From assembly GCA_023386955.1 (NCBI GenBank), contig JAEWIS010000007.1, forward strand, positions 22,551 through 86,550: 64,000 bases of DNA, in the 5' to 3' direction. Under the pieces are notes generated by a model. It was not told the origin of the DNA. It made no database searches and worked only from the letters and a program-made list of their open reading frames with translations. The stretch comes from Bacillota bacterium (GTDB lineage: Bacteria > Bacillota > Bacilli > Paenibacillales > NBRC-103111). The position numbers and the translations under genes are program-made. This document shows positions 9,525 to 18,378 of the stretch, one piece after another (the stretch's first letter is position 1; each line of letters begins with the position of its first letter).

Positions 9525-10439
9525 ATGTGGTGGTTATGGATTGCCCTGCCGCTGGCTGCGATAGCTGTGGCGTTTGGCGTAGCCTTGTGGCATTTTTCCG
9601 ACAAGGTGGTGCAGATCAAGGTTTGGGATGCGGAGCGGATCCTCCGGTTCGAAGCAGACAGCGGTGTACTGGACTTGGCCTATCTGGAGGCGCTTCCCAA
9701 GGAGGACGTGACAATCATCTCTCCCTATGGATATGCCCTCTCCGGCTGGTTCATTCCCTGCGGTGAGGACAGCAATAAAACCGTGATCCTGGCACATGGC
9801 GTAACCCGCTCCAGATTGTCCTCCATCAAATATGTGGAGCTGTTCCGCAAACGGGGCTATAATGTGCTGGCTTACGATCACCGCCGGCATGGTCAAAGCG
9901 GAGGAGCCTCCACCACGTACGGCTTCTATGAAAAAGAGGATCTGCGCGCCTGGGTGGATTGGGTGTTCCGGCGTATGGGCCCCGGCGCGGTGGTGGGCAC
10001 CCACGGGGAATCCATGGGCGCCGCTACCGTGCTGCAGCATGCCGCCACCGATGAGCGGCTGCGGTTCTGCATTGCGGATTGCCCCTACTCGGATATTATG
10101 GGGCAGCTGGTCTACCGGCTGAAGGTAGAATATCCGGGAGTTCCCGTGTCCCCCACCATACCGCTGGTGGCGCTGCTCTGCCGGCTCCGTACCGGTGCGC
10201 GGCTGGATATGGCGGAATCCATACGCAGTCTTCCGTTGGCGGCTACACCGGTGCTGTTCATCCACGGCCAGGAGGACAGCTACATCGAGAAGCGGATGAC
10301 CGAGGAGATGTTCCGGCTGAAGCAGGGGACGAAACGGCTGTACCTGGCTCCGGATGCGGACCATGCAGAGGCATATATGAAAAACCCCGACGAATACGAT
10401 CGTATCGTCGGGGAGTTTTTGGAGGAAGCCGGAGTATAG
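9525..10439 (+). CDS. Membrane-anchored alpha/beta hydrolase
   Basis: The 304-residue protein opens with one hydrophobic segment (WWLWIALPLAAIAVAFGVALW), probably an uncleaved anchor. An alpha/beta-hydrolase fold follows: VILAHGVTRSR, AYDHRRHGQSGG, the nucleophile elbow GTHGESMGAAT, FIHGQEDSYIE for the acid, and the His in DADHAEAYMKNPDEY. It resembles the B. subtilis YqkD-type family; the substrate is unknown. The ATG has only a weak GGGG-containing site upstream. It is convergent with the MMPL gene across a repeat cluster. Confidence 0.88.
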   Translation: MWWLWIALPLAAIAVAFGVALWHFSDKVVQIKVWDAERILRFEADSGVLDLAYLEALPKEDVTIISPYGYALSGWFIPCGEDSNKTVILAHGVTRSRLSSIKYVELFRKRGYNVLAYDHRRHGQSGGASTTYGFYEKEDLRAWVDWVFRRMGPGAVVGTHGESMGAATVLQHAATDERLRFCIADCPYSDIMGQLVYRLKVEYPGVPVSPTIPLVALLCRLRTGARLDMAESIRSLPLAATPVLFIHGQEDSYIEKRMTEEMFRLKQGTKRLYLAPDADHAEAYMKNPDEYDRIVGEFLEEAGV

Positions 10440-10444
10440 GCGAA

Positions 10445-10620
10445 CTGCAAAAGTGCAGTTATTTTCAGACAAGGCGATTCGAGCCGCCGGTCCGCCTGCA
10501 AAAGTGCAGTTATTTTCCGTTGAAAGTCCGATTAACCGGTTATGGAGCGGAATTAGCTGCACTTTTGCAGAATGTGGCTCCCACTTAGGCCTTCCCGGCT
10601 AAAATAGCTGCACTTTTGCA
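10445..10620. repeat. Four-copy palindromic repeat (CTGCAAAAGTGCAG)
   Basis: A 22-bp unit with core CTGCAAAAGTGCAGTTATTT occurs at 10445-10466 and 10496-10517. It recurs inverted at 10555-10570 and 10601-10620. Each unit is itself a small hairpin (TGCA-AAAG-TGCA), and the outer copies can pair with each other across about 130 nt. The cluster lies between convergent genes, a typical place for REP-like repeats or bidirectional terminators. Confidence 0.75.
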
Positions 10621-10718
10621 TTTGGGCAGCTTGGGCCGTGCTGGTTCGGAGCCATGGAGCGTCCGCTCCCTCCGGCAGGCCAATGCCCCCGCGCGGCAAA
10701 AGGTGTATCTAGCTGCGG

Positions 10719-12968
10719 TTAAGCTTTACCCCGTCCGCTCTGGAGCGCCGGCTCCTCTTCGGGAATCGGTGTATACCGCCCCGGCCAGAAGGCCCACTTA
10801 CCGAGAATCCGGGTCAGCGCAGGCACCAGGAACGGTCTTACCACAAAGGTATCCAGCAGCACGCCGATGGCGGTAATGATCCCGAAGTGAACCAGGATCT
10901 GAATGGGCAGGGTGCCCAGAACCGCAAAGGTGCCGGCTAGAATCAGGCCTGCGGAAGTGATAACCGAGCCGCTTTCCATAACGCCCTCCCGGATGGCACG
11001 GGAGAGGGGCATGGTGCGGCTTTTTTGCCAGATGCCGGAGATCATGAAGATGTTGTAGTCCTCACCCAGCGCCACCAGGAACACGAAGGCATAGACGGGA
11101 ATGAAGCCCTGGATGGCGTCGGCGCCCAACAGATAATGAATGACCAGCCAGCCCAGCCCCAACGCCGAGAAATAGGACAGGAGCACGGTGGCAATTAAAT
11201 ACACCACTGCAATGATGGACCGCAGGTACACCAGCAGCAGCAGGGCAATCAATATTATGACCGCCGGAATAATAACCGAGGCATCCCGGTCACCCGTCTC
11301 ACGGGTATCATATTGGGTGGCCGTTTGTCCGGAAATCCACACCTTGTCACCAGGCTCCCCTATGCCTGAACCGCCCAAAGCCTTCTCCATGGCGGTATAA
11401 AATTGCGGAATGGTGTCCATGGCCTCAGCCGAATACGGGTTCATGTTCAGTTCTACATCATAAGCGACGAGGGTAGGGTCTGTTTTGCCCGCTACCGGAT
11501 CGGACACCTTGCTGACGAAAGGCAGTGCCTTCAGCGCCGCTGCACCGTCTACCTGCTTGCCGTCAGTATCCAGCATCACCTTAATAGGCGCGAGCTCACC
11601 GGGGCTGAACTGCTCGGCAATTACCGCAAAGCCCTGGCGGGATTCCATGTCCTCCGGAAACGAAGACAGGGTATCAAAGGTGTAGGAGATGCGCGGCGCG
11701 AAGGAAGCGAGCACCCCCAGCAGGATAAATGCAGATAAGGCAACGGTCCATGGCTTTCTGACAATCCAGCCGCTGAAAATATTGCTGTACGGGTGGGGAT
11801 GCCGTGCGGGCGGAACGGGCTTGCCGGTGCGGGCCGCCCTCTCCTCCTGCATCTCCCGGGTCCGCGGGATGAAGGGATAGAAGGAGGTCCGGCCGAGCAC
11901 AGCCAGCAGCGCGGGCACCAGCGTCAGGCTGGCAATGCCCATAACCAGAATGGACAGGCTGAACGGCACCGCAAACCGGTGATACGCTCCGTATTTGGCC
12001 AGAAGCAGCGCCAGAAGAGAAAGCACGACAGTAAATCCGCTCATGGCAATGGCGCCCGAGGAATCGCTGATGGCGTTAAGCAATGCCTTGCTCTTGTCCT
12101 TTTCCTCCTTCAGCGTCTGCCGGAAGCGGGCGATCAGGAAGAGGCAATAATCTGTTCCGGCGCCGAACAGGAGCACCGTCATAATAGACATGGCCTGGGA
12201 GTCCACCTCGATCCAGCCCATGGAAGCAATCCAGCCGATAAGGGGATTGACCACTGCGTAAGCAAAGCCGACACCCACAATGGGGATCAACGCGAGGATC
12301 GGCGAACGGTAAATCAGGAGCAGAATAACCAGCACCAGGAGCACAGTGCCGATCAACAGGGACACGTCCGCGCTTTTGAACAGTCCAACCGCATCCACCT
12401 GGATGCCGACAGGTCCGGATACCCGGGCGCTCAGCTCCGCACCGTCGGTTTTGGCGGCGAAGGGGTCGGCGCCCAAGAGAGCTGCTGTTTTTTCCTTCAG
12501 GGTTTCCAGATCGGCTTTAAGTGCCTCCGTATCCGACCCTTTTTGGAAAATGACGGGCAGCACCAGCGTGCTCTGATCCTGTGACAGCTGGCTGCGCAGC
12601 GCCTGAGGCGGCATTTTGTGCAGAGGCGGCACCACAAGCTGGTGGGTCAGAGGCGCCTGCTCCAATGTGCGGGTCACACTCTGGATGCCTGCCAGGTCCC
12701 CATCCTGCATCCCGCCGGAGCGGTGCCATACCAAAAGTGCGGGTACTCCGGCGTCACCCGGGAATTCCCGTGCGGCTAAAGCCTCGCTTGCGACAGATTG
12801 TGTGTCCGCAGGCAGATTGGCCGCGTTGTTGTTTTCCTGGCTTTTGGCTGAGGGCAAGAGCATGCTTAATCCGCCCGCCAGCAAAATCCAGATTAGAATG
12901 GTTACCCATTTGGTGCGGGGCCCGGCTACCGTACGGCCGTATTGCTCCCATAAGTGCTTCTTGGACAT
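10719..12968 (-). CDS. MMPL/RND-family membrane transporter
   Basis: The 749-residue protein follows the MMPL plan. One N-terminal helix (KWVTILIWILLAGGLSMLLP) precedes an extracellular porter domain. Then come five or six helices with the FGAGTDYCLFLIARFRQ motif, a second extracellular domain and a second helix bundle with LVALGEDYNIFMISG. The paired GxDY motifs are the proton-relay signature of YdfJ/MmpL exporters. It probably exports lipids, a lipophilic compound or a drug using the proton gradient. GGAG lies 9 bases before the ATG. A divergent TetR gene starts 111 bp away and probably represses it. Confidence 0.93.
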   Translation of the reverse strand: MSKKHLWEQYGRTVAGPRTKWVTILIWILLAGGLSMLLPSAKSQENNNAANLPADTQSVASEALAAREFPGDAGVPALLVWHRSGGMQDGDLAGIQSVTRTLEQAPLTHQLVVPPLHKMPPQALRSQLSQDQSTLVLPVIFQKGSDTEALKADLETLKEKTAALLGADPFAAKTDGAELSARVSGPVGIQVDAVGLFKSADVSLLIGTVLLVLVILLLIYRSPILALIPIVGVGFAYAVVNPLIGWIASMGWIEVDSQAMSIMTVLLFGAGTDYCLFLIARFRQTLKEEKDKSKALLNAISDSSGAIAMSGFTVVLSLLALLLAKYGAYHRFAVPFSLSILVMGIASLTLVPALLAVLGRTSFYPFIPRTREMQEERAARTGKPVPPARHPHPYSNIFSGWIVRKPWTVALSAFILLGVLASFAPRISYTFDTLSSFPEDMESRQGFAVIAEQFSPGELAPIKVMLDTDGKQVDGAAALKALPFVSKVSDPVAGKTDPTLVAYDVELNMNPYSAEAMDTIPQFYTAMEKALGGSGIGEPGDKVWISGQTATQYDTRETGDRDASVIIPAVIILIALLLLVYLRSIIAVVYLIATVLLSYFSALGLGWLVIHYLLGADAIQGFIPVYAFVFLVALGEDYNIFMISGIWQKSRTMPLSRAIREGVMESGSVITSAGLILAGTFAVLGTLPIQILVHFGIITAIGVLLDTFVVRPFLVPALTRILGKWAFWPGRYTPIPEEEPALQSGRGKA

Positions 12969-13079
12969 GAACCAACGCTCCTTTGCCGATTGCGGCTTAT
13001 AGCTTTCAAAGCTGCTTTTATTTATAATTAATACAACAATCCCATTATATATACCGACGGGTTAATTATTCAAGGGGAA

Positions 13080-13703
13080 GTGAAGGGTTTGGATCAAAAA
13101 AGAAAACGTCCTCCCGGACGTCCGCCGAAAAGCCCGGAGCCGCAGGCCGGAATCGAGGCACAGCTCCTGGAAGCGGCAGCGCGGCTGTTTATGGAGAAGG
13201 GCTATGAGCAGATCTCTCTGGAGCAGATCGCAGTCGACTGCCAGGTAACCAAAGCGACGATCTATTACTATTATTCCAATAAAGCGGTGCTGTTTACCCA
13301 AGCTGTGGTTCATTTGTTGGGTCGTGCAGCCGATATAACGCGCCTTATGCTGGCCGGCCCCGGAACACTGAAGGAGCGCCTGGTTCAAATCGCCACCGGA
13401 CATCTGGCCGAAACCCGGCCTGATCTGATGACCATGCTGAAGGAGGCGGAGTCCCGGCTTTCCCCCGAGCAGGTGCAGGAAATCCATCACGCAGAGGGCC
13501 GGATCCACCACATCATGGCGGAGGCCTTCCGGGAGGCTGCCGGCCGTGGGGAGCTGAAGCCTCTTTCCCCCAGTTTCCTGGCCTTCTCCTTTTCCGCCCT
13601 GCTAATGCTGGGCAACCGTGCTGTACTGATGGAGCAGTATCCGTCCGTACGGGAATCCGCCGAAGCGATTGTGGAGCTTTTTTTGGAGGGGGCTGCAGTT
13701 TAG
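13080..13703 (+). CDS. TetR-family regulator (divergent to MMPL exporter)
   Basis: The 207-residue protein has an AT-hook-like basic lead (KRKRPPGRPPKSP). A TetR helix-turn-helix follows (AARLFMEKGYEQISLEQIA; CQVTKATIYYYYSNKAVLF), then a helical ligand domain. The listed start is GTG; a TTG at 13089 is an alternative with better spacing from AAGGGG. Divergence from the MMPL gene suggests that it represses the exporter. Its TAG stop is the first three bases of a MITE-like element, so the present C-terminus (GAAV) was probably set by that insertion. Confidence 0.92.
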   Translation: MKGLDQKRKRPPGRPPKSPEPQAGIEAQLLEAAARLFMEKGYEQISLEQIAVDCQVTKATIYYYYSNKAVLFTQAVVHLLGRAADITRLMLAGPGTLKERLVQIATGHLAETRPDLMTMLKEAESRLSPEQVQEIHHAEGRIHHIMAEAFREAAGRGELKPLSPSFLAFSFSALLMLGNRAVLMEQYPSVRESAEAIVELFLEGAAV

Positions 13704-13865
13704 GGCGTGTCTGAAAACTCGCTTGAGGGCACCTATTAACGCCTTTTCGCCCCTGACTTCGTTACTTGCCCTTGACGTACCCCCGGTACGCCTGCGGGCA
13801 AGTGCCTTGCCATGAACGAAAATTCGCTAACATTTGCTCCCCTCGGAGTTTTCAAACCCACCCTA
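13701..13865. mobile_element. 165-bp MITE-like element with TA ends
   Basis: The left end TAGGGCGTGTCTGAAAACTC (13701-13720) and the right end (13846-13865, inverted) match at 17 of 20 positions. The element begins and ends in TA, as expected for Tc1/mariner- or IS630-type target-site use. An inner hairpin, CTTGCCC...GTACC/GGTAC...GGGCAAG, fills the centre (13767-13802). It encodes no protein. The left TA forms part of the TetR stop codon. Confidence 0.7.
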
Positions 13866-13891
13866 GTCCTTCTTCAATCTGTGTAAACCAT

Positions 13892-13957
13892 ATAGAGCCG
13901 TCCGGACATTCAGCCCTATTCCATGGCTGCTTGTCCGGGCGGCTCTATCTTTTTTTG
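13892..13957 (+). terminator. Strong Rho-independent terminator
   Basis: Arms of 17 bp (ATAGAGCCGTCCGGACA at 13892-13908 and its near-perfect complement at 13932-13948) are followed by CTTTTTTT. It probably terminates the TetR transcript beyond the inserted MITE. The arms are near-symmetrical and might work in both directions, but the U-tract favours the rightward one. Confidence 0.85.
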
Positions 13958-14075
13958 GTAGAGAAGGTATAGAAGCGTAAAATCCGGCCATGCTAGTAAT
14001 CATACAGCTAGCCATTGCAAGATTCATAGATTATCTCATACCGGCGGTGTTCCGCTGGAAACCAATTCATGGAGG

Positions 14076-14786
14076 ATGATGGATGCGATGAAACGCCACA
14101 TGCGCTATACTCTGTTGCTGATGCTTCTCCTGAGTCTTGTCTCCCCCAGCGGAAGCGCTTATGCCCGCCAATTGCTCAGCGATGAGGAGTGGGATGTTCA
14201 TATTGTGCCGGCTGCCGCGGCGGAGGCTCACTCTGTAGACCTGATAACCATTGCTGACGAAACGGCGGCTCCGGCACCAAAAGTGGAAAACTTAACCTAT
14301 GTCGTCAGTTCAGGGGATACGCTCTCCAAAATCGCCGGCAGCTTCGGCACTTCTGTAGCAATGCTACAGGACTACAACGGAATATCCAATGCCAACTTTA
14401 TCCATGTCGGACAAAAGCTCAAAATTCCCGAGATGCCTGTACCGCTTCTGGAAGGCAAGGAGCCGGTGATTGAACGGGTCCTCTCCACAACCCTTACCGC
14501 CTATACAGCCGGCGCTGAATCCACAGGAAAAACCCCCTCCCATCCCGAATACGGGATCACCTACAGCGGTGTACGGGCGGAGGAAGGACGTACGGTAGCG
14601 GTAGATCCCAAGGTTATTCCGCTGGGCTCCACCGTTTATATTGAGGGGGTAGGCATCCGCAAGGCGGAGGATACCGGTTCAGCCATTAAGGGGTCCAAAA
14701 TTGACGTATTCATGAATGACGTGGGTGAAGCCCGTACATTCGGCGTCAAGCGCAATGTCAAGGTGTTTGTATTGGCTTCGGTGTAA
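14076..14786 (+). CDS. Secreted LysM and 3D-domain protein
   Basis: The 236-residue protein has a signal peptide (KRHMRYTLLLMLLLSLVSPSGSAYA) and one LysM domain (YVVSSGDTLSKIAGSFGTSVAMLQDYNGI...VGQKLKIP, about residues 75-120). A C-terminal 3D domain follows (AVDPKVIPLGSTVYIEG...AEDTGSAIKGSKIDVFMND), whose three conserved Asp name the fold. These proteins resemble YocH-type cell-wall lytic enzymes. Several ATGs overlap just after GGAGG: 14076 has no spacer and 14088 has 12 bases, so the exact start is unsettled. Its end overlaps the convergent EEP gene by 29 bp. Confidence 0.9.
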   Translation: MMDAMKRHMRYTLLLMLLLSLVSPSGSAYARQLLSDEEWDVHIVPAAAAEAHSVDLITIADETAAPAPKVENLTYVVSSGDTLSKIAGSFGTSVAMLQDYNGISNANFIHVGQKLKIPEMPVPLLEGKEPVIERVLSTTLTAYTAGAESTGKTPSHPEYGITYSGVRAEEGRTVAVDPKVIPLGSTVYIEGVGIRKAEDTGSAIKGSKIDVFMNDVGEARTFGVKRNVKVFVLASV

Positions 14787-15585
14787 GCCGCTGCACCCGG
14801 AATATGCCGCTGACCGGATAATGGTCGGAGGGATACCGTCCGTTATACTTGGAGCGGATCACATCCCCGTGCAAGGGCAGCAGGCCAAATCCGCCGAATA
14901 AATAATCGATAGGTTTGCCCAGCCGGCCGCCCAGGAAGCCATGATGAGTTTTGCCTGCATGCTGGGGGTCGGCGAAGGCATTGGCCAAAGGGCTGCGCTC
15001 CCCCTCCAGCTCATCCTCTCCCGAGAGGAAACGGATAACCGGATGCTCGGGCCCCGCGTTGAAGTCCCCGGCCAAAAGCACAGGAGTAGGCCCGAAGCGC
15101 TCCTGATGCTCCCGGATGGTCCGCCAGACCAGCAAGGCGCCTTGGCGTTTGGCGGTCCGTCCGATATGGTCCAGATGGGTATTGTACATAAGAATCGTAA
15201 CCGCCGGATCCTTCAAAAGCTTCAGCTTGGCCCAGGTGCATATGCGGGGGAAGCGCGCATCCCAGCCGATGCTGCCCGGGACCTGGGGCTGCGGGGAAAG
15301 CCACAGCTGGCCCCATTCCAGGGGAACCAGCCGTTTCCGGTGGTAGAAGATGGCATTGTGCTCGCCGCCGCCATCCTTGTTCCGCCCTGTCCCCACGTAG
15401 CCGTATTCCGGCAATAGCGGGGACAGCTCCGCCAGCATACGCCCGGTCAGCTCCTGAAAGCCTACCAGACAAGGCTTTTGGGCGGCCACGGCCAAGGCGG
15501 CGCTCTCCCGGCGGAACACCCACGACCGGTGGAAATCCAGGAGCCGGCAGACCCGCAGGTTAAAACTCATAGCTGTAATTTTCAC
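14758..15585 (-). CDS. Endonuclease/exonuclease/phosphatase-family protein
   Basis: The 275-residue protein shows the EEP fold motifs in order: MSFNLRV (Asn ligand), VGFQELTG (metal Glu), YNTHLDHIG (His-Asp), LAGDFNAGPEHP (catalytic Asp-Asn) and PSDHYPV (catalytic His). Relatives include DNase I-like nucleases, sphingomyelinases and inositol-phosphate phosphatases, so the substrate cannot be assigned. There is no signal peptide. The start is GTG (KITAMSFNLR), with AAGGATG about 10 bases upstream. The 3' end overlaps the convergent LysM-3D gene. Confidence 0.88.
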   Translation of the reverse strand: MKITAMSFNLRVCRLLDFHRSWVFRRESAALAVAAQKPCLVGFQELTGRMLAELSPLLPEYGYVGTGRNKDGGGEHNAIFYHRKRLVPLEWGQLWLSPQPQVPGSIGWDARFPRICTWAKLKLLKDPAVTILMYNTHLDHIGRTAKRQGALLVWRTIREHQERFGPTPVLLAGDFNAGPEHPVIRFLSGEDELEGERSPLANAFADPQHAGKTHHGFLGGRLGKPIDYLFGGFGLLPLHGDVIRSKYNGRYPSDHYPVSGIFRVQRLTPKPIQTP

Positions 15586-15668
15586 GGAGGGATAGTCATC
15601 CTTTCAACCGCATTCGTTCCCTTTATTATGAGCGTTATGCGGCTTCCGGCGCAACATGGATTCTGAAC

Positions 15669-16061
15669 TCAATCGGATTTTCCTGTTCCCGCATATGCAA
15701 TGGCGTCCATCTGCACCTTTAGTCCGGTGGGGCCGCCATGATGGGCGAATTCGGTAGAAATGGTTTTGCGGGCCGGGTACATTCCCTTGAATCTGCGCTT
15801 GAACACCGCCTCCATCACAGGAATATCCCATACATCCCGCAGAAGAATATCCAGTTTAACCACATGCTCCAGAGTTAGCCCTACCTGAGCAAGCCTGCCG
15901 CTCATATCATTCAAGGCGCCCTCCACCTGCTGCTCAACTGTTCCGCCCACATTGCCTACACAAAAACTGAGGAACACAAAACCGCCTGCCTCCACAATTT
16001 CGGAGTAGGCGTATTCCTCATTGATATTGCTTCTGACGATGCTTCCCTTGTTATTGGCCAT
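15669..16061 (-). CDS. RidA/YjgF-family protein
   Basis: The 130-residue protein is a single YjgF/RidA domain (EAGGFVFLSFCVGNVGGTVEQQVEGALNDM...VVKLDILLRDV...PARKTISTEFAHHGGPTGLKVQMDAIAY). Canonical RidA hydrolyses reactive 2-aminoacrylate imines using the Arg that lies in the PARKTISTEF region here. The segment departs from the usual R-x-A/S-V-x-V-x-x-L text, so it may belong to a Rid1-7 subgroup with another substrate. AGGAG lies 8 bases before the ATG. It is cytosolic. Confidence 0.85.
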   Translation of the reverse strand: MANNKGSIVRSNINEEYAYSEIVEAGGFVFLSFCVGNVGGTVEQQVEGALNDMSGRLAQVGLTLEHVVKLDILLRDVWDIPVMEAVFKRRFKGMYPARKTISTEFAHHGGPTGLKVQMDAIAYAGTGKSD

Positions 16062-16358
16062 GTTAATCCGCTCCTCTTCCCTATTATCCGCTCTAGGGAT
16101 CTGTCCGACGGAGTGGTAGTGGTGAATAAATATTTATCAGGTTTCATTCCTTACCGGGAAGGAGTGTCTTGGATGCTCAAACACGTTTTGTCGGCCTTGA
16201 TTGAATGGAATCTATAAGGGTTCAAAGCCGCCAAAAAACTCGCTCCCAAGTCAATCCTTCCCTCACAGTCATTCCACATAAATATTTATTCATTCTTTTA
16301 GTCAGACTCCCCACGGATGAGCCTATTATAGGAGAGGAATCCGGACAGCTGTATGTCG
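16062..16358. other. Intergenic region with inverted ATAAATATTTAT arms
   Basis: No gene is evident. GAATAAATATTTAT (16124-16137) and ATAAATATTTATTC (16278-16291) are perfect inverted arms 140 bp apart, and each is internally palindromic. The region must also hold the leftward promoter of ridA. It could be the remnant of a mobile element or a dyad operator. Confidence 0.4.
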
Positions 16359-17288
16359 TTATTCGGCAGAACGGTACAGATTCACTATATCCCTGGCCCG
16401 GGATAGCAGCTCCTGTCTGACGGCTTCAGGCTTCAGAACCGTAACCCTGCCTCCCAGCTCCAGCAGCACACCGAACCAGCCCCGCTCGTTTTCCGGAAGG
16501 GAAAGCTCGGCCAACAGCGTATGGCCCTCAGCCGACCTGCTGATATGGGCAAACGGAAAGGACTCTTCCACCAGAATCCGAACCTCCGGGGCAAAAGCCA
16601 GCTTCATCCCCACGTAGGGACGTTCCTTCTCCGCTTCGGCCCACTGCTGCTCGGCCTGTCTGTGATCCCGGGAAACAGATTCCCCGGTAACGGTAAGATC
16701 GCGGATACGGGACAGACGGAACAGCCGGTAGGCTTGCTTTTCGCAGCAATACCCTAAGAGGTACCAGGCATGCCATTTGTACGTGAGCTGCACAGGCTCC
16801 ACCAGCCGCCTGGTGCTGAAAAGCTCTACGTCCGTGTAGTCAAAACGGACGGCCTTTCCGCTGCGGATGGCCGCATCCAGGGCAGCCAGACGGTCCCCCG
16901 CCTCAACCCCCTCCCGCAATACACTCAAATCCAGCTGAAGCCGCTGCTCCGCAGCCGTACCGTCGGGAGCCAGAGAGAGCATCTTTTCCAAGGTCGCCCC
17001 CACCTCCCTGCTTTGGTAAGCGGAGCCAAGACCTCTAAGGGCGATTATCAGCTGGACATAATCCTCGGCACTGAACAGCTGCCGGTTCAGCTTGTAGGTA
17101 TCCAGTATTCTGTAACCCCCGGCGGTGCCTAAGATAGAGGCTACTGGAACACCAGCCAAACCCAGCGTCTCCATATCCCGCTGGACCGTACGGATAGATA
17201 CCTCGAAGCGATTCGCCAGCTCCCGGGCGCTGACCGTGTCCCGGTTGAGCAAATAAATCAGCATTCCCAGCATTCTGTCGATTTTCAT
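16359..17288 (-). CDS. WYL-domain transcriptional regulator (YafY type)
   Basis: The 309-residue protein begins with a DeoR-like HTH_11 helix-turn-helix (RMLGMLIYLLNRDTVSARELANRFEVSIRTVQRDMETL). A WYL domain (about 140-210: GKAVRFDYTD...KWHAWYLLGYC...YRLFRLSRI) and a C-terminal WCX region (WFGVLLELGGRVTVLKPEAV) follow. WYL proteins sense small ligands, often nucleotides or DNA damage. GGGAG lies 7 bases before the ATG. The gene lies 30 bp downstream of the metallophosphoesterase gene on the same strand and may be co-transcribed with it. Confidence 0.92.
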   Translation of the reverse strand: MKIDRMLGMLIYLLNRDTVSARELANRFEVSIRTVQRDMETLGLAGVPVASILGTAGGYRILDTYKLNRQLFSAEDYVQLIIALRGLGSAYQSREVGATLEKMLSLAPDGTAAEQRLQLDLSVLREGVEAGDRLAALDAAIRSGKAVRFDYTDVELFSTRRLVEPVQLTYKWHAWYLLGYCCEKQAYRLFRLSRIRDLTVTGESVSRDHRQAEQQWAEAEKERPYVGMKLAFAPEVRILVEESFPFAHISRSAEGHTLLAELSLPENERGWFGVLLELGGRVTVLKPEAVRQELLSRARDIVNLYRSAE

Positions 17289-17318
17289 CCGGCTGCTCCC
17301 TGTCCGGCGGGGATGGTT

Positions 17319-18089
17319 CTACAGCTCATGGACGGTGACCTCACTGCGGACCATAAACCGGGCGTTTACCCCAGCCTGGCCGATTCCTTTGGATATGTAA
17401 TATGCCCCCTGCGGGGAACGGTGAAGCCCTTTGTAGATGCCCCGGGCCGGAAGCTCACCCTTGGGTTTGAAGCGGAAGAAAAAGGGAATATTCAGTTGTT
17501 TGCCATGGAGATGTCCCGACATGAGATAATCGTAGCGTTTCCCGATATGCGGGACCACATTGGGATCGTGGGTGAGGACGATAATGGTGTCGGTGGGTTT
17601 GGTCTGGCGGAAGGCCTTGCCGATTTTGCTGTGGCCGGTACCGAAATTGTCGATGCCAACCAGGGTGCAATCCGGCAGGCGGAGCGCTTCGTTGCGCAGA
17701 AGAGTAATGCCATAACGGCTGAGCAGCTCCAAAAGCCGGTTCATGCCGTTTTTCATCTTATAGTCATGGTTGCCCAAAACCGCATAAACGGGCACACCCG
17801 AAGCGGATATGACCTTAAGATAAGGCTCCAAGCGGGGTAAATACCAGGTTTTGCGGGTAAAATCCCCTGTCAGCGAAATCCAGTCCGGCGCCTCCTCCCG
17901 GATTGTCCGCTCCAGTCTGCGGGGGCTGATCCGCAGCTTCTCCACATGAATGTCGCTGATCTGCAGGATCTTCTTGTTCAAGCCGATGGGGTGGCTTATC
18001 CGTTCCAGCTTGAGCCATTGGGTAGGTACAATCAACAATCCGTATCCCGCCAGAGCGGCAGCCGCTCCCGGAATGATCCATTCCAGCAT
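17319..18089 (-). CDS. Membrane-anchored calcineurin-like metallophosphoesterase
   Basis: The 256-residue protein starts at MLEWIIPGAAAALAGYG, with GGAGG 6 bases upstream. It has one N-terminal membrane segment, then the five metallophosphoesterase motifs: DIHVEK, GDFTRK, GNHDYK, THDPN and GHLHGKQ. It resembles the YkuE/YaeI group, which act on lipid A-like or phospholipid pyrophosphates at the membrane; the true substrate is unknown. It is followed closely by the WYL regulator gene. Confidence 0.92.
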   Translation of the reverse strand: MLEWIIPGAAAALAGYGLLIVPTQWLKLERISHPIGLNKKILQISDIHVEKLRISPRRLERTIREEAPDWISLTGDFTRKTWYLPRLEPYLKVISASGVPVYAVLGNHDYKMKNGMNRLLELLSRYGITLLRNEALRLPDCTLVGIDNFGTGHSKIGKAFRQTKPTDTIIVLTHDPNVVPHIGKRYDYLMSGHLHGKQLNIPFFFRFKPKGELPARGIYKGLHRSPQGAYYISKGIGQAGVNARFMVRSEVTVHEL

Positions 18090-18143
18090 AGTGCGCCTCC
18101 TTCCCGCCGGTTGTTTGCCATATGTCCCGGGAAGGACCAACCT

Positions 18144-18323
18144 TCAATAAGCCGGGGCCGGCATACATACAACCTCATATGTATATGCGTTGAATTCTAT
18201 TTTACCGCAGGATTGGCAAATTCCCAAAGGAATGTTGCGGTAAAATCCCGTTTTGAAGGTCAGCTTTGCCATTTCGGCAGGCACTCTCTGCTTGCAGCAA
18301 ATGCAATACACTTCTGTATGCAT
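18144..18323 (-). CDS. Small CxxC zinc-ribbon-like protein (59 aa)
   Basis: The start MHTEVYCICCKQRV has GGGGAGAA 7 bases upstream; a longer frame to 18419 has none. Two CxxC pairs (YCICCK at residues 7-10, and ICQSCGK about 35 residues later) suggest a single zinc ribbon. The rest is short and hydrophilic. The function is unknown; I do not recognise a named family. It ends 54 bp before the metallophosphoesterase start. Confidence 0.65.
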   Translation of the reverse strand: MHTEVYCICCKQRVPAEMAKLTFKTGFYRNIPLGICQSCGKIEFNAYTYEVVCMPAPAY

Positions 18324-18378
18324 AGGACGGTTCTCCCCTTTTCCCGATATGTAGCCACCATGGTACAAATTATGGTAT

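Noticed and set aside
13020..13075. TetR operator in the TetR/MMPL intergenic region
   Set aside because: I could not find a clean dyad; ACCGACGGGT-type symmetry is too weak to report.
13766..13972. 68-residue open frame across the MITE and terminator
   Set aside because: It runs through a non-coding repeat and a terminator hairpin and has no ribosome site.
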